From Altererythrobacter epoxidivorans (GTDB lineage: Bacteria > Pseudomonadota > Alphaproteobacteria > Sphingomonadales > Sphingomonadaceae): a stretch of DNA of 64,000 nucleotides. The notes under the pieces are model-generated. The model saw nothing but the letters and a program-made list of their open reading frames with translations, was not told the origin of the DNA and did no database searches. The stretch is from the NCBI RefSeq assembly GCF_001281485.1, contig NZ_CP012669.1, positions 186,001 to 250,000 of the forward strand, read 5' to 3'. Below, piece by piece: positions 8,032-18,569 of this stretch (positions within the stretch are counted from its first letter, which is position 1; each line of letters begins with the position of its first letter). Position numbers and translations under genes: made by a program.

Positions 8032-9164
8032 CTGAACACCGCCGCTGGTTCGGTCCTGAGCACGCTGCGCAGCGCGATGAAGCCGGTGATGGCAAGGATC
8101 AGCGTCACCGCGACGAGCGAGAACAGCGGTATCTGCCACGGGATGTAGAACCCCTTGAAGGTCGGGTCGCCGCTGAAGCCCCAGATGAAGAGCGCAGTGC
8201 CGATCAGGCCGAGCGAATAGCCGATTGCACCGACCATCCCCGCCTGGACCGCGACCATCCGCACGATCTTGGCGTTGGTCACGCCGATCGCCTTCAGCGC
8301 ACCGAACTGCTTGATGTTGTCGCGAATGAACAGGCTGAAGGTCAGGCCGACGATGGCAACGCCGACAATGAAGCCGAGCAGCACGGTAATCCCGAAATTG
8401 AACGGGATGCCGGTGTTCTGGATGACGAAGTCGACCCCGTCCTGTGCCAGCTCGTCGCGGGTCCGGGCGCGGAGTCCGGTCTGCTCCTCGATGCGCGCGG
8501 CAAGCTCCTGCGCGCTGGTGCCTTCGGACGCGCCGACGAGTACGAAGCTCAACCGGTTGCGGGTGCCGGGGACATAGCGGAGCGCCTGCGAATAGCGCGT
8601 GTAGAGAACGACAGTGCTGGTGAAGCTGGGGATTGCATCGGCAACCCCGCGGATGACCGCACGCTGGTCGTTGAGTTCGAGGACTTCGCCAACCGGGCTC
8701 GGCTGGTCGGGATACATGCGGCTCGTCCCGACATCGTCGATGATCACGCTGTCAGGGCGCGACAGGACCGATGTGTCGCCTTCGAACATGCGTTTAGGCA
8801 GGCCAATCAGCGTGGCATCGTCGACGCCGATGATGGCCACCTGTTCGAGGTCGCCCGTATCGGTGCGGACGGCGGCATTGGCGCGCAGGTGCGGCACGGC
8901 CCATTCGACGCCCGAAACGCCGCGCACTCGCTCCAGCGCGGTCGAGGGCATGGCATAGGCGATGTCGGTGGTGCGGCTGACCGGGTCCATAACCCAGACT
9001 TCCGCCTCCGCCACGTTGTAGACCCCGCTCGCTCCGCGTTCGATCAGATTGACGAAAATGGTCAGCTGCTGAGTGATGAGCAGGGTGGAAAAGGCGATGC
9101 CGAACAACAGGCCATAGAACTTGGTCCTGTCTCCCGTCAGCATTCTGATCGCGATCCACAGCAT
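8028..9164 (-). CDS. ABC transporter permease, FtsX/MacB-like (DevC-like)
   Basis: Inner-membrane permease of 378 residues and first gene of the exporter operon. Topology is that of FtsX-family permeases: one N-terminal helix (YGLLFGIAFSTLLITQQL), a large periplasmic domain (about residues 40-250), then three C-terminal helices around GITVLLGFIVGVAIVGL, AGMVGAIGYSLGLIGTALF and PLFSLVAVTLILAITGF. It lies 92 bases from the divergent tetR start, with two palindromes between, so its promoter is probably under TetR control. The length and single N-terminal helix fit DevC-type permeases rather than eight-helix MacB dimers with fused ATPase. Confidence 0.88.
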   Translation of the reverse strand: MLWIAIRMLTGDRTKFYGLLFGIAFSTLLITQQLTIFVNLIERGASGVYNVAEAEVWVMDPVSRTTDIAYAMPSTALERVRGVSGVEWAVPHLRANAAVRTDTGDLEQVAIIGVDDATLIGLPKRMFEGDTSVLSRPDSVIIDDVGTSRMYPDQPSPVGEVLELNDQRAVIRGVADAIPSFTSTVVLYTRYSQALRYVPGTRNRLSFVLVGASEGTSAQELAARIEEQTGLRARTRDELAQDGVDFVIQNTGIPFNFGITVLLGFIVGVAIVGLTFSLFIRDNIKQFGALKAIGVTNAKIVRMVAVQAGMVGAIGYSLGLIGTALFIWGFSGDPTFKGFYIPWQIPLFSLVAVTLILAITGFIALRSVLRTEPAAVFR

Positions 9165-9220
9165 GAAAAGAACTCTTGAGCCGACGGGGGGTTGCAGGAG
9201 AGGGCCGCAAGGGCCATTAT

Positions 9221-9254
9221 TGAACGGTAGCGTTTAATTGAACGGAGTCGTTCA
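9221..9254. promoter_or_regulatory. Two tandem TetR-type operator palindromes
   Basis: Two copies of TGAACG-N4-CGTT(T/C)A lie 18 bases apart: 9221-9236 (TGAACG GTAG CGTTTA, one mismatch) and 9239-9254 (TGAACG GAGT CGTTCA, perfect). They lie between the divergent efflux permease and tetR genes and end two bases before the TTG start of tetR. This is the usual place for an operator through which a TetR repressor controls both itself and the exporter. The assignment to this protein is inference. Confidence 0.72.
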
Positions 9255-9256
9255 CT

Positions 9257-9910
9257 TTGTCAACAGCCTCATCTTCTCCCGACGAAACGGCCCGTGCACC
9301 CGCGCGCGGTCGCCCCGTCGACGAGGCGAAGCGTGAGGCGATCATCGACGCGGCGCGGCATTCCTTTTTCGAACGCGGTTTCGCGGCGAGCTCGATCGAG
9401 CAGATCGCTGCGGATGCCAATGTCTCCAAGGTCACGGTTTACAATCACTTCGGCGACAAGCGCGGACTGCTGTCGGCAACAGTCGACAACGAATGCAGCA
9501 AGTTGCGCGGCCTGTTCCATATCGGCGAAACGCCCGACGGGAGCCTGTCGGAACGGCTTACCACGATCGGCGCTGCCATGACGGCGTTCCTCTCGCGCCC
9601 CGAAATGGTCCATTTCGACCGCCGGATCGCTGCTGAAACCGAACACGATCCCGAGATCGGGCACGCTTTCCTCAATTCCGGCCCCTACCGGATGAAGGAA
9701 GCCTTCACCGCGTTCCTCGAAAGCCGGGTCCAGGCAGGCGAACTCGACATCGCCGATTGCGCGCTGGCGGCGGAACAATTCGTCTCCATGTGCAAGGGGA
9801 TCGGCGATCTCGAACGGCGATTCGGCAAGGCAGTCGATGCGCAGGCGGACGAAGCGCGCATCGCCGGGGCAGTCGAGGTGTTCCTCGCAGCCTACGCCAC
9901 AAAGGGCTGA
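9257..9910 (+). CDS. TetR/AcrR-family transcriptional regulator
   Basis: A 217-residue repressor with an N-terminal TetR helix-turn-helix: ARHSFFERGFAASSIEQIA followed by VSKVTVYNHFGDKRGLL (about residues 30-75). The C-terminal ligand-binding domain is of the AefR-like type often paired with efflux genes. The only possible start before the conserved helix region is TTG at 9257; an in-frame stop lies six codons upstream and there is no clear Shine-Dalgarno sequence, so the mRNA may be leaderless or weakly translated. Divergent from the four-gene exporter, with tandem palindromes between; it most likely represses that operon and itself. Confidence 0.9.
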   Translation: MSTASSSPDETARAPARGRPVDEAKREAIIDAARHSFFERGFAASSIEQIAADANVSKVTVYNHFGDKRGLLSATVDNECSKLRGLFHIGETPDGSLSERLTTIGAAMTAFLSRPEMVHFDRRIAAETEHDPEIGHAFLNSGPYRMKEAFTAFLESRVQAGELDIADCALAAEQFVSMCKGIGDLERRFGKAVDAQADEARIAGAVEVFLAAYATKG

Positions 9911-10048
9911 TCATACGGCCCCGACACCGCTCCTGAACGAGCGCCCCGATATCAGTCTTCGCAAATCTGCGCGAAAAGCTGCGCCCTCGTTATCTTGCCA
10001 TTCACCCGCTCGCGCCTACATTGGGCAGGACGAAAGGAATACCTGTCG

Positions 10049-12007
<1,959 letters not shown>

Positions 12008-12010
12008 TGC

Positions 12011-12041
12011 GTTGACCTCCTGAACGACACAGGAGGTCAAC
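12011..12041 (+). promoter_or_regulatory. Perfect 12-bp hairpin covering the Shine-Dalgarno of the next gene
   Basis: Left arm 12011-12022 (GTTGACCTCCTG) is the exact reverse complement of 12030-12041 (CAGGAGGTCAAC), with a seven-base loop. The right arm contains AGGAGG, the ribosome-binding site for the ATG at 12043. The hairpin begins three bases after the ftsH stop. No U-tract follows, so a Rho-independent terminator is unlikely. In mRNA the site would be closed unless a ribosome ending ftsH translation, or another factor, opened it. Confidence 0.75.
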
Positions 12042-12042
12042 C

Positions 12043-12315
12043 ATGAACAAGCTTTCGATAATCGCCGCTGCAGCCGGTGCAATGGCGCTCGGCGCGTGCT
12101 CGCAAGAGACGCAGGACAATATCGAACAGACCGCAGAATACGCCGCTGACGATGCGGCCAAGAACCTCGATGCCGCAGGCGAAGTGATCGAGGATGACCT
12201 TGCCGATGCCGCCGCTGGCGTCAGCGCCCGTGCAGACAAGGTGGAAGATCACCTCCGCGACAATGATGATCCGGCAGACGAAGTGGAAGCCGCACCGGCC
12301 TTCAACGGTAACTGA
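12043..12315 (+). CDS. Small alanine-rich acidic lipoprotein
   Basis: A 90-residue predicted lipoprotein of unknown function. The signal sequence ends in lipobox LGAC (Cys about residue 19). The mature part is almost entirely charged and helical, rich in Ala, Asp and Glu, and could form an amphipathic helix. It resembles small entericidin-like or YtxH-like proteins in composition only. AGGAGG at 12032-12036 gives a strong ribosome-binding site, but it lies inside the hairpin at 12011-12041. The position directly behind ftsH suggests co-transcription and perhaps an envelope-stress role; that is inference. Confidence 0.72.
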   Translation: MNKLSIIAAAAGAMALGACSQETQDNIEQTAEYAADDAAKNLDAAGEVIEDDLADAAAGVSARADKVEDHLRDNDDPADEVEAAPAFNGN

Positions 12316-12325
12316 TCGAATTCTG

Positions 12326-13444
12326 TCAGCCTGCGCTGAGCAGGCCGATGGTCAGGATGAAGACCGCAGCGGCAAATCCCGTGAACAGGTAGAGCAGCGG
12401 CAGGCGGATCAGAAGGCCGTGCTTTCTCTGCTTGTAAGTGCCGATGAAGTGCACTGCCTGGTGCACCGGGATCAGCAGTATCGGGATCGGGGTCAGGGCA
12501 TCCAGCCCCAACTTGCTCAGAACTGCAGCGATCAGGAACAGGAACAGCCCGACGCTGATCGAATAGGATACGAAAACGGCATGATCGTACATCGGGTACC
12601 GGCGTGACCCGAACAGGAACAGCAGGCTGACCAGGGGCGCGCTGATCGGTATCAGCAGCCACCCGAACTTGTAGGCGGTGTTCTGCAGTTTGTAGGCGAG
12701 GAGGTCGGGGTTTTCCTTCGCCTTGATCCATTGCTGGTCCAGCCAGCTGAGATCGCCAGGCTCGACCGTGAAATACCCTGCCGAGGTGAAGTCGGACGTG
12801 GGATCCTTCGCGAACTCTGCGGTCTTGATCCCCTCGGCCTTCATGCGGCGCCAGCTTTCCACGTAGCCTTCCTGCAAGGGGATGGCCCGGTCGATCGCGG
12901 CGATCGCCTGCCGGCGGTATTCGTCGCGGTTCTCGGCGGTGAATTTCACCGTGCGGTTGCGATACATGCGTGTCAGCAACTCGTCGCGTTCGGGACTGGC
13001 CGGTCCGGACAGGACCTCGCGCCTTTCTTTCAGATTTTGCAGGCCGTCGATCTGGGCCTCTAATTGCATGTCGACGCTGTTGCGATCCTGCCAGTCGTCG
13101 AATTTGACCGCACCGCCCATGAGCGAGAGCGTGGCGAAGGTGACGAGGACCACGAACAGATAGAGCGCAATGGGCGAGATGTACTTGGCCCGTTTCCCCT
13201 CGATATATTCGCGGGTCATCTTGCCCGGGCGCAATGCGATGGCGGGAAGGGTGCGCCACAGCTTGCCCTCGAAATGCAGCACCCCGTGCAGCAAGTCGTG
13301 GACGAAGGCATGGAGCGTGCGATGGACATGGGCGCGTTGCCCGCATTGTTCGCAATAAGGGCCCGTCAGCGGCGAACCGCAATTGAGGCAGGCAGCCTCG
13401 TGCGTGTGCCCGTCGGCTTCGGTGTCGGGCGAAACGTCAGTCAC
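12326..13444 (-). CDS. DUF3667 zinc-ribbon membrane protein (second copy)
   Basis: A 372-residue protein of the DUF3667 family. An N-terminal zinc ribbon CLNCGSPLTGPYCEQCGQ (CxxC-x9-CxxC) precedes the family's conserved HDLLHGVLHFEGKLWRTL and PGKMTREYIEGKRAKYISP, then a transmembrane helix, a roughly 150-residue extracytoplasmic or coiled region, and three to four C-terminal helices. I prefer GTG at 13444 (GAGG five bases upstream); GTG at 13450 is an alternative. It follows its paralogue with almost no gap, so the pair is a tandem duplication in one operon. The molecular function is unknown. Confidence 0.8.
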   Translation of the reverse strand: MTDVSPDTEADGHTHEAACLNCGSPLTGPYCEQCGQRAHVHRTLHAFVHDLLHGVLHFEGKLWRTLPAIALRPGKMTREYIEGKRAKYISPIALYLFVVLVTFATLSLMGGAVKFDDWQDRNSVDMQLEAQIDGLQNLKERREVLSGPASPERDELLTRMYRNRTVKFTAENRDEYRRQAIAAIDRAIPLQEGYVESWRRMKAEGIKTAEFAKDPTSDFTSAGYFTVEPGDLSWLDQQWIKAKENPDLLAYKLQNTAYKFGWLLIPISAPLVSLLFLFGSRRYPMYDHAVFVSYSISVGLFLFLIAAVLSKLGLDALTPIPILLIPVHQAVHFIGTYKQRKHGLLIRLPLLYLFTGFAAAVFILTIGLLSAG

Positions 13445-13451
13445 GCTCACC

Positions 13452-14525
13452 TCAGAACGCCCCGAGCAGGATAAGCAGCCAGACGAACAGCCCAAGCACG
13501 ACGAAGACGATGACGTTAGTCAACACTACCGTCCGCCACAGGGCGGAGAAACGCGTCAGCTCGTAAGTGTAGCGCAGCTGCTTGTAGATATGGATCGGCG
13601 GCACGACAGCCAGGCCGAGGAAAATCCACATGCCACCGATGCCCAGGGCGAACAGCACCGAAAGCGTCACGAACAGGAGCGACATGAAGGCCTGCGAATA
13701 GGTCACGAAAACCGCGTGATCATAGGCATGGAAACGCCTGCGCCACGCAAACAGCAGCCACACGAAGGGGATCGAAAGCGGGATCAGCAACCAGCTGAAT
13801 TTGTAGCCGTTGGTCTGCAGCTTGTAGAGCATCAGGCCGGGGTTCTTTTTCCACTTTTCGACCAGGGCATTGTCGAACGCCTCGATACCGGTGCCCGTGA
13901 AGGAGAAGTTCTGGGTTCCGCCGAGCTTCATTTCCGACACCGTGTCGATGCCGCTCAGTTCCTGTTCGTAGCGTTCGAGCTTCGCCTTGCTTTCGGCGTA
14001 ACCGGGGTCGTCTTCCGGGGTGTCGGCAACAAGCTGCCTCTGATCGTCGACTTTCTTCTTCGCGACTTCGCGCGCCTGTTCGATATTGGACTGCACCGTT
14101 TCGGCCGTGCTGAAATCGGTCGGCGTCGATATGCCGATCATCGAGAACACGGCGAACATGGTGAAGACGCTGAACAGGAACATCGACATCGGGCTGACGA
14201 ACTTGGCCCGTTCGCCATCGATATAGCGGCGGGTCAGGACGCCCGGCTTGAAGGTGAGCAGCGGCAGAGTGTTCCAGAGCTTGCCGTCGAGATGCAGCAC
14301 GCCGTGGATCAGGTCGTGAAATAGGCCTGCCAGGCTGCGATGGATCTCGCCCCTCTGTCCGCAGGCATGACAATGCGAACCGACCAGTTCGGTGCCGCAG
14401 TTGAGGCAGGTGCCTTCTTCGCCTGTCGGGAGGGCACCGCCCTTGCCGCCATGTGCTGGCTCGACCGCACGGCCCAGCAGGCCGCCTTCGATCGCGCTCC
14501 CGATCCCTTCGGAAATCCCGCTCAT
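13452..14525 (-). CDS. DUF3667 zinc-ribbon membrane protein (first copy)
   Basis: A 357-residue paralogue of the downstream gene, with the same plan: zinc ribbon CLNCGTELVGSHCHACGQ (about residues 40-57), the blocks HDLIHGVLHLDGKLWNTL and PGVLTRRYIDGERAKFVSP, a helix, a charged region rich in Lys/Glu likely to be coiled coil (about 130-190), and C-terminal transmembrane helices. An N-terminal Gly-rich extension of about 35 residues is not shared. The two proteins are clearly homologous but diverged, so the duplication is not recent. No function is known to me; membrane topology suggests an envelope role. Confidence 0.8.
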   Translation of the reverse strand: MSGISEGIGSAIEGGLLGRAVEPAHGGKGGALPTGEEGTCLNCGTELVGSHCHACGQRGEIHRSLAGLFHDLIHGVLHLDGKLWNTLPLLTFKPGVLTRRYIDGERAKFVSPMSMFLFSVFTMFAVFSMIGISTPTDFSTAETVQSNIEQAREVAKKKVDDQRQLVADTPEDDPGYAESKAKLERYEQELSGIDTVSEMKLGGTQNFSFTGTGIEAFDNALVEKWKKNPGLMLYKLQTNGYKFSWLLIPLSIPFVWLLFAWRRRFHAYDHAVFVTYSQAFMSLLFVTLSVLFALGIGGMWIFLGLAVVPPIHIYKQLRYTYELTRFSALWRTVVLTNVIVFVVLGLFVWLLILLGAF

Positions 14526-14592
14526 AAGTTCCCCTTCGGGTGACCCTTATATGCGGCTGTATCGCGTCAGGGGAAGCGCCGAGTGCCTGTAT

Positions 14593-15321
14593 TCAACGCT
14601 TTGCGAGCTTGCGGTCGATCGCCTGCCACAGCCGGGCGAACTGTTCCGCAGGGGGTGAACTGCGTGCAAAGGCGCCGACCGGCTGGCGGCGCACGGCACA
14701 TTGTTCGACCATGCTCGAATAGGGGAGCACCGGCCATTTCGGCTCTTGCGCCAATGCCTCGCGGTGCAGCTTGCGGCGCTGGTCGACCATGGAAAAGACC
14801 GGCAGGATCGATGGCCCTTTGTCCCCGACGCGCTTTATCTCCTTCGCCACCATGTCGAAGGCGCGATGCGAAAGCGGGGAGGGGGGCAGCGGCACGATCA
14901 CGATATCGGCAGCGCGCAGGACCTGGCTCGAAACCTCGTTCACCCCCGGAGGGCAATCGAGGACGATGCGATCGTATTCCTTTTCCAGCTTCGCGGTCAG
15001 GCGGTCGAGCCTGCGACGCTTGCCGATCTGGGTCAGTTGGGTGTCGAGCTGGCGCAGGCTGTCGTCGGCGGGCAGCAGGTCGAGGCCGGGATAGCCCGTC
15101 TCCCACATCAGCTCGTCAGGCGCGCGGTCCTGCCGGAAAACGCCCTCGGCCTTCTTTCCCTTGGGCTCGATATTGTAGAGAAAACCCGCACCGCCAGCGG
15201 CATCGAGGTCCCACAACAAGGTCTGGTGCCCGCCCTCGATTGCCGAAAACCATGCGAGGTTTGCCGCGATGGTGGTTTTGCCGACTCCGCCCTTGGCGCT
15301 GTAGATCGCTGTGACTGCCAT
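14593..15321 (-). CDS. Orphan ParA/MinD-type P-loop ATPase
   Basis: A 242-residue deviant-Walker ATPase. KGGVGKTT at residues 10-17 is the deviant Walker A motif with its signature lysine; Walker B lies in YDRIVLDCPPGVN and VPLPPSPLSHRAF follows. This is the length of small ParA proteins without an N-terminal DNA-binding domain. No parB, centromere-like repeat or min gene is adjacent, so chromosome partition is not indicated. Related orphan ATPases position other cellular cargo or act as regulators. It sits between the DUF3667 pair and rpoZ on the same strand; the rpoZ terminator separates it from rpoZ. Confidence 0.85.
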   Translation of the reverse strand: MAVTAIYSAKGGVGKTTIAANLAWFSAIEGGHQTLLWDLDAAGGAGFLYNIEPKGKKAEGVFRQDRAPDELMWETGYPGLDLLPADDSLRQLDTQLTQIGKRRRLDRLTAKLEKEYDRIVLDCPPGVNEVSSQVLRAADIVIVPLPPSPLSHRAFDMVAKEIKRVGDKGPSILPVFSMVDQRRKLHREALAQEPKWPVLPYSSMVEQCAVRRQPVGAFARSSPPAEQFARLWQAIDRKLAKR

Positions 15322-15357
15322 CGGGCCATCCTACAGCGATCCGCGCGACTTGCGCAC

Positions 15358-15387
15358 AAAAAAGGCCGCCCTTGCGGAGCGGCCCCT
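15358..15387 (-). terminator. Rho-independent terminator after rpoZ
   Basis: On the minus strand GGCCGC (15384-15379) pairs with GCGGCC (15369-15364) around a nine-base loop, followed by six U residues (15363-15358). It lies about 25 bases after the rpoZ stop and upstream of the ParA-type gene, so the latter should have its own promoter or depend on read-through. Confidence 0.85.
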
Positions 15388-15409
15388 TTGGTTTCCTGTG
15401 ACGGAAGGA

Positions 15410-15754
15410 TCAGCCGTCGTAATCGGCGCCGATCGAAGTGGAACGGGTCGGGGCCGAGGCAGTGATGCGCAGGGCTTCTGCCGACTGGCTGAGCGAACCG
15501 ATTTCATCGGCTTCGTCTTCGTCGTCCGGCAGGATCTTCTGCAGGTTCACGATGACCGATTCCTTGAGTTCCTTCGGCCTTACAGTCTGTTCGGCGATCT
15601 CGCGCAGGGCAACAACCGGGTTCTTGTCGCGGTCGCGATCGATGGTCAGCTCGCTGCCGCCCGAAATCTGGCGTGCACGCTCTGCTGCGAGCAGGACGAG
15701 ATCGAAGCGGTTGGGGACTTTGTCGACGCAATCTTCGACGGTAACGCGCGCCAT
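15410..15754 (-). CDS. rpoZ: RNA polymerase omega subunit
   Basis: Small subunit that helps assemble RNA polymerase and forms part of a ppGpp site in many bacteria. 114 residues from the ATG at 15754. The start [20 protein letters not shown] and [13 protein letters not shown] are the classic omega signatures; [15 protein letters not shown] follows in the middle. The Asp/Glu-rich C-terminal extension is common in alphaproteobacteria. A longer frame to 15796 adds residues unlike the family. It is monocistronic, with a strong terminator directly downstream. Confidence 0.95.
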   Translation of the reverse strand: MARVTVEDCVDKVPNRFDLVLLAAERARQISGGSELTIDRDRDKNPVVALREIAEQTVRPKELKESVIVNLQKILPDDEDEADEIGSLSQSAEALRITASAPTRSTSIGADYDG

Positions 15755-15862
15755 GTGGCACTCCAATATTCTGTGCGTGTCGGAAAGGCGCTGCACCTAG
15801 GCATTGGCGCGGCGAGAGTCAAGAAATTGCGTTTCTGTGCGGCTTGGGGCTAGAGCGCGTCA

Positions 15863-17053
15863 ATGGGTGAGATCGAAGGGCAGGACCGCGGGCAGCTGTT
15901 GAGCGATTTTCGCGATCCCGTGCCGTTCAGCATGCAGGGCGCCGGCCACGAACTGACCGTGCTGTCCGGTGGCTTGGACCGGCTCGATGCATTGATGGCA
16001 ATGATCGACGGGGCGCAGCAGTCGCTGAAGCTCGCTTTCTATATCTTCGACCGCGATCACGCGGGGAAACAGGTGCTCGAGGCGCTGGCAGCGGCAGCCC
16101 GGCGCGGTGTCGATGTGCGACTGATAGTCGATGGCTTCGGCGCCTCCGGTGACGAGGCCCAGTTCCGGCCGCTGGTAAAGGCCGGCGGCAAGTTCTGGTT
16201 ATTCAGCCCCAAGTGGACACGGCGCTACCTGATCCGCAACCACCAGAAGATCGTGATCGCCGATGGCAAGAGCGCGATCATCGGCGGCTTCAACGTGGCG
16301 GACGATTACTTCGCCTTGCCGAGCCAAAACGGCTGGAACGACCTGGGGCTCACGCTGGAAGGTCCGGCGGTTGCCCGGCTCGACGAATGGTTCGCGAAGC
16401 TGGAGACCTGGGTTTCGAGCAAGCGCGCACAATGGCTGGCGATCCGGCGAGCGGTGCGAACATGGGATCCTGGCGAAGAGCAGGTCCAGGTCCTGATCGG
16501 CGGACCGACAACGAGGCTGTCGTCTTGGGCGCGTGCCGTCCGCCGCGACCTCGATTCGGCCAGCCAGCTCGACATGATCATGGCTTATTTCTCGCCGTCC
16601 AATTCGATCCTGCGCAAGATCGCGCAAGTGGCGAAACGGGGCAGGGCAAGCCTGCTGATGGCGGGAAGATCGGACAACGGAGCGACCATCGGTGCAACCA
16701 GGTCGCTTTATTCCTACCTGCTCAACCGCGGGGTGGAGATTCACGAATTCGACCTCTGCAAGCTTCATACGAAGCTGATCGTCGCCGATGACGTGACCTA
16801 TATCGGCAGCGCCAATTTCGACATGCGCAGCCTCTATCTGAACCTCGAGATCATGCTGCGGATCGAAGATGCGGCCCTGGCGGAAAAAATGCGTGCCCAT
16901 GTCGCCCACCATCGCGCGGTGTCGTCCCCGATCACGGCCGAGAGCCATCGCAAACGGGCAAGCTTGTTCAATCGCATCCGCTGGAACCTTGCCTGGTTCC
17001 TCGTTTCGGTGCTCGATTACACGGTGGCGCGCAGGCTCAACCTGGGTCTGTGA
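15863..17053 (+). CDS. Phospholipase D-family protein, cardiolipin synthase-like
   Basis: A 396-residue enzyme with two HKD motifs, H127/K129/D134 in NHQKIVIADG and H302/K304/D309 in LHTKLIVADD, each followed by the usual IGGFN or IGSANFD tail. Both are intact, so phosphatidyl transfer is expected. ClsB/ClsC-type cardiolipin synthases have this length and lack the N-terminal transmembrane pair of ClsA; a C-terminal hydrophobic stretch (NLAWFLVSVLDYTVARRL) may touch the membrane. Convergent with dnaB. A nuclease or other PLD activity is possible, but the layout fits cardiolipin synthesis best. Confidence 0.85.
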   Translation: MGEIEGQDRGQLLSDFRDPVPFSMQGAGHELTVLSGGLDRLDALMAMIDGAQQSLKLAFYIFDRDHAGKQVLEALAAAARRGVDVRLIVDGFGASGDEAQFRPLVKAGGKFWLFSPKWTRRYLIRNHQKIVIADGKSAIIGGFNVADDYFALPSQNGWNDLGLTLEGPAVARLDEWFAKLETWVSSKRAQWLAIRRAVRTWDPGEEQVQVLIGGPTTRLSSWARAVRRDLDSASQLDMIMAYFSPSNSILRKIAQVAKRGRASLLMAGRSDNGATIGATRSLYSYLLNRGVEIHEFDLCKLHTKLIVADDVTYIGSANFDMRSLYLNLEIMLRIEDAALAEKMRAHVAHHRAVSSPITAESHRKRASLFNRIRWNLAWFLVSVLDYTVARRLNLGL

Positions 17054-17060
17054 GAGAACC

Positions 17061-18569
17061 CTATTCGTAGCCCCAGTCCGAATAATCCTTCGTATTCGGG
17101 CTGGTGAACTTGGTAATCTCGCTCTGGAAGTGGAGCGGCACGTTGCCGGTCGAACCGTGGCGCTGCTTGGCGACGATCAGCGTCGCCTTGCCGACCAGTT
17201 CCTCGTAACGTTCTTCCCACGCGCGGTATTTCTCCTGCGCGTCGGGCGACGATGATGCGTCGGGGAAGTCTGGCTTGGTCGCGAGGTGATAATAATCGCC
17301 GCGATAGATGAACCAGACCATGTCGGCGTCCTGTTCGATCGAGCCCGATTCCCTAAGATCGGACAGCATCGGACGCTTGTCTTCGCGCTGTTCGACCGCA
17401 CGGCTGAGCTGCGACAGCGCAATCACCGGAACGCTCAATTCCTTGGCCAGCGTTTTCAGGCCGCGGCTGATTTCCGAAATCTCATTAACGCGGTTGTCGT
17501 TGGCCCGTCCCGAACCCTGCAGCAGCTGGAGATAGTCGACCACGATCAGGCCAATATCGTGGCGCCGCTTCAACCGTCGTGCACGCGTGCGAAGCCCTGA
17601 AATCGTCAGCGCCGGAGTATCGTCGATATAAAGCGGCAGTTCGGCGAGACGCTGGCTCGCATAGGACAGCTTCTGGAATTCATCGCGGCTGAGCTTACCC
17701 GAACGCAAGGATTCGCTGCTGATTTCCGCCTGTTCGGCAAGGATACGCGTGGCCAGCTGGTCGGCGCTCATTTCGAGGCTGAAGAAGGCAACCGGCGCGC
17801 CGTAATTGAATTCGCCGCCGTCGCGTTGCCAGTTGAGATGCTCTTCAGCACAGTTGAAGGCGATGTTTGTGGCAAGCGAGGTCTTGCCCATGCCAGGGCG
17901 CCCGGCGAGGATGATGAGATCGCTTTCGTGCAGGCCCGAGGTTTTCTGGTCGATGCTGCTGAGGCCGCTGGTCTTGCCCGAAAGGCCGCCGCCCGACTTC
18001 ATCGCGGCTTCAGCCATCTTGATCGCGGTCAGGGCGGCATCCTTGAAGCTCGACGCCTCGCTGCCGGTGGTCGCCCCTTCGGCAACCCGGAACAGGTCCG
18101 CTTCGGCCTGCGCGATCTTGTCCATCGGGGCAACGTCTTCGGAAGTGTCGAGCGCGCCATCGACGAGCCCGCGACCGACACTGACGAGTTCGCGCAGCAA
18201 GGCAAGGTCGTAGATCTGGGCCGCCAGTTCACCTGCCGCCAGCAGGCCGGCGCCGTCGGCGGTCAGCTGCGCCAGATAGGTCGTGCCGCCAAGCGCCTTC
18301 AGGGCCTCGTCGCTCTCGAAATAGGGCTTCAGCGTGACGGGGCTGGCGGTCGCATTGCGATCGACCAGCTTGTTGATCCGGTCGAAAATCCGCTGGTGAA
18401 CGCCTTCGAAAAAGTGATCGGGCCGAATCGGGGTGCGCAATTCTTCCAGCACCCGATTGTCGATCAGCACGGCGCCAAGAAACGCCGCCTCGGCCTCGAT
18501 ATTCGAGGGCAGGGCTCGTCCAGTGTGCGTGCTATCGGCAGGGCGGAGGAGGAGATCGGTGTCGGCCAT
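17061..18569 (-). CDS. dnaB: Replicative DNA helicase DnaB
   Basis: Hexameric 5'-3' helicase at the replication fork, 502 residues. The N-terminal domain opens with PSNIEAEAAFLGAVLIDNRV. The RecA-like domain has Walker A AGRPGMGKTSLA, the switch stretch FFSLEMSADQLATRI, Walker B LIVVDYLQLL, and SQLSRAVEQR with DLRESGSIEQDADMV near the end, all canonical. No intein is present. The gene has a divergent UPF0262 gene upstream and a convergent phospholipase D gene 8 bases downstream. It is certain to be functional as far as the sequence shows. Confidence 0.97.
   Translation of the reverse strand: MADTDLLLRPADSTHTGRALPSNIEAEAAFLGAVLIDNRVLEELRTPIRPDHFFEGVHQRIFDRINKLVDRNATASPVTLKPYFESDEALKALGGTTYLAQLTADGAGLLAAGELAAQIYDLALLRELVSVGRGLVDGALDTSEDVAPMDKIAQAEADLFRVAEGATTGSEASSFKDAALTAIKMAEAAMKSGGGLSGKTSGLSSIDQKTSGLHESDLIILAGRPGMGKTSLATNIAFNCAEEHLNWQRDGGEFNYGAPVAFFSLEMSADQLATRILAEQAEISSESLRSGKLSRDEFQKLSYASQRLAELPLYIDDTPALTISGLRTRARRLKRRHDIGLIVVDYLQLLQGSGRANDNRVNEISEISRGLKTLAKELSVPVIALSQLSRAVEQREDKRPMLSDLRESGSIEQDADMVWFIYRGDYYHLATKPDFPDASSSPDAQEKYRAWEERYEELVGKATLIVAKQRHGSTGNVPLHFQSEITKFTSPNTKDYSDWGYE

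Noticed and set aside
6329..8095. One 588-residue protein joining the efflux ATPase region and the HlyD adaptor
   Set aside because: The first part is an out-of-frame translation of the ATPase gene; the adaptor begins at ATG 7312 with a proper transmembrane helix.
12011..12041. Intrinsic terminator for ftsH
   Set aside because: No U-tract follows the stem, and its right arm is the ribosome-binding site of the next gene.
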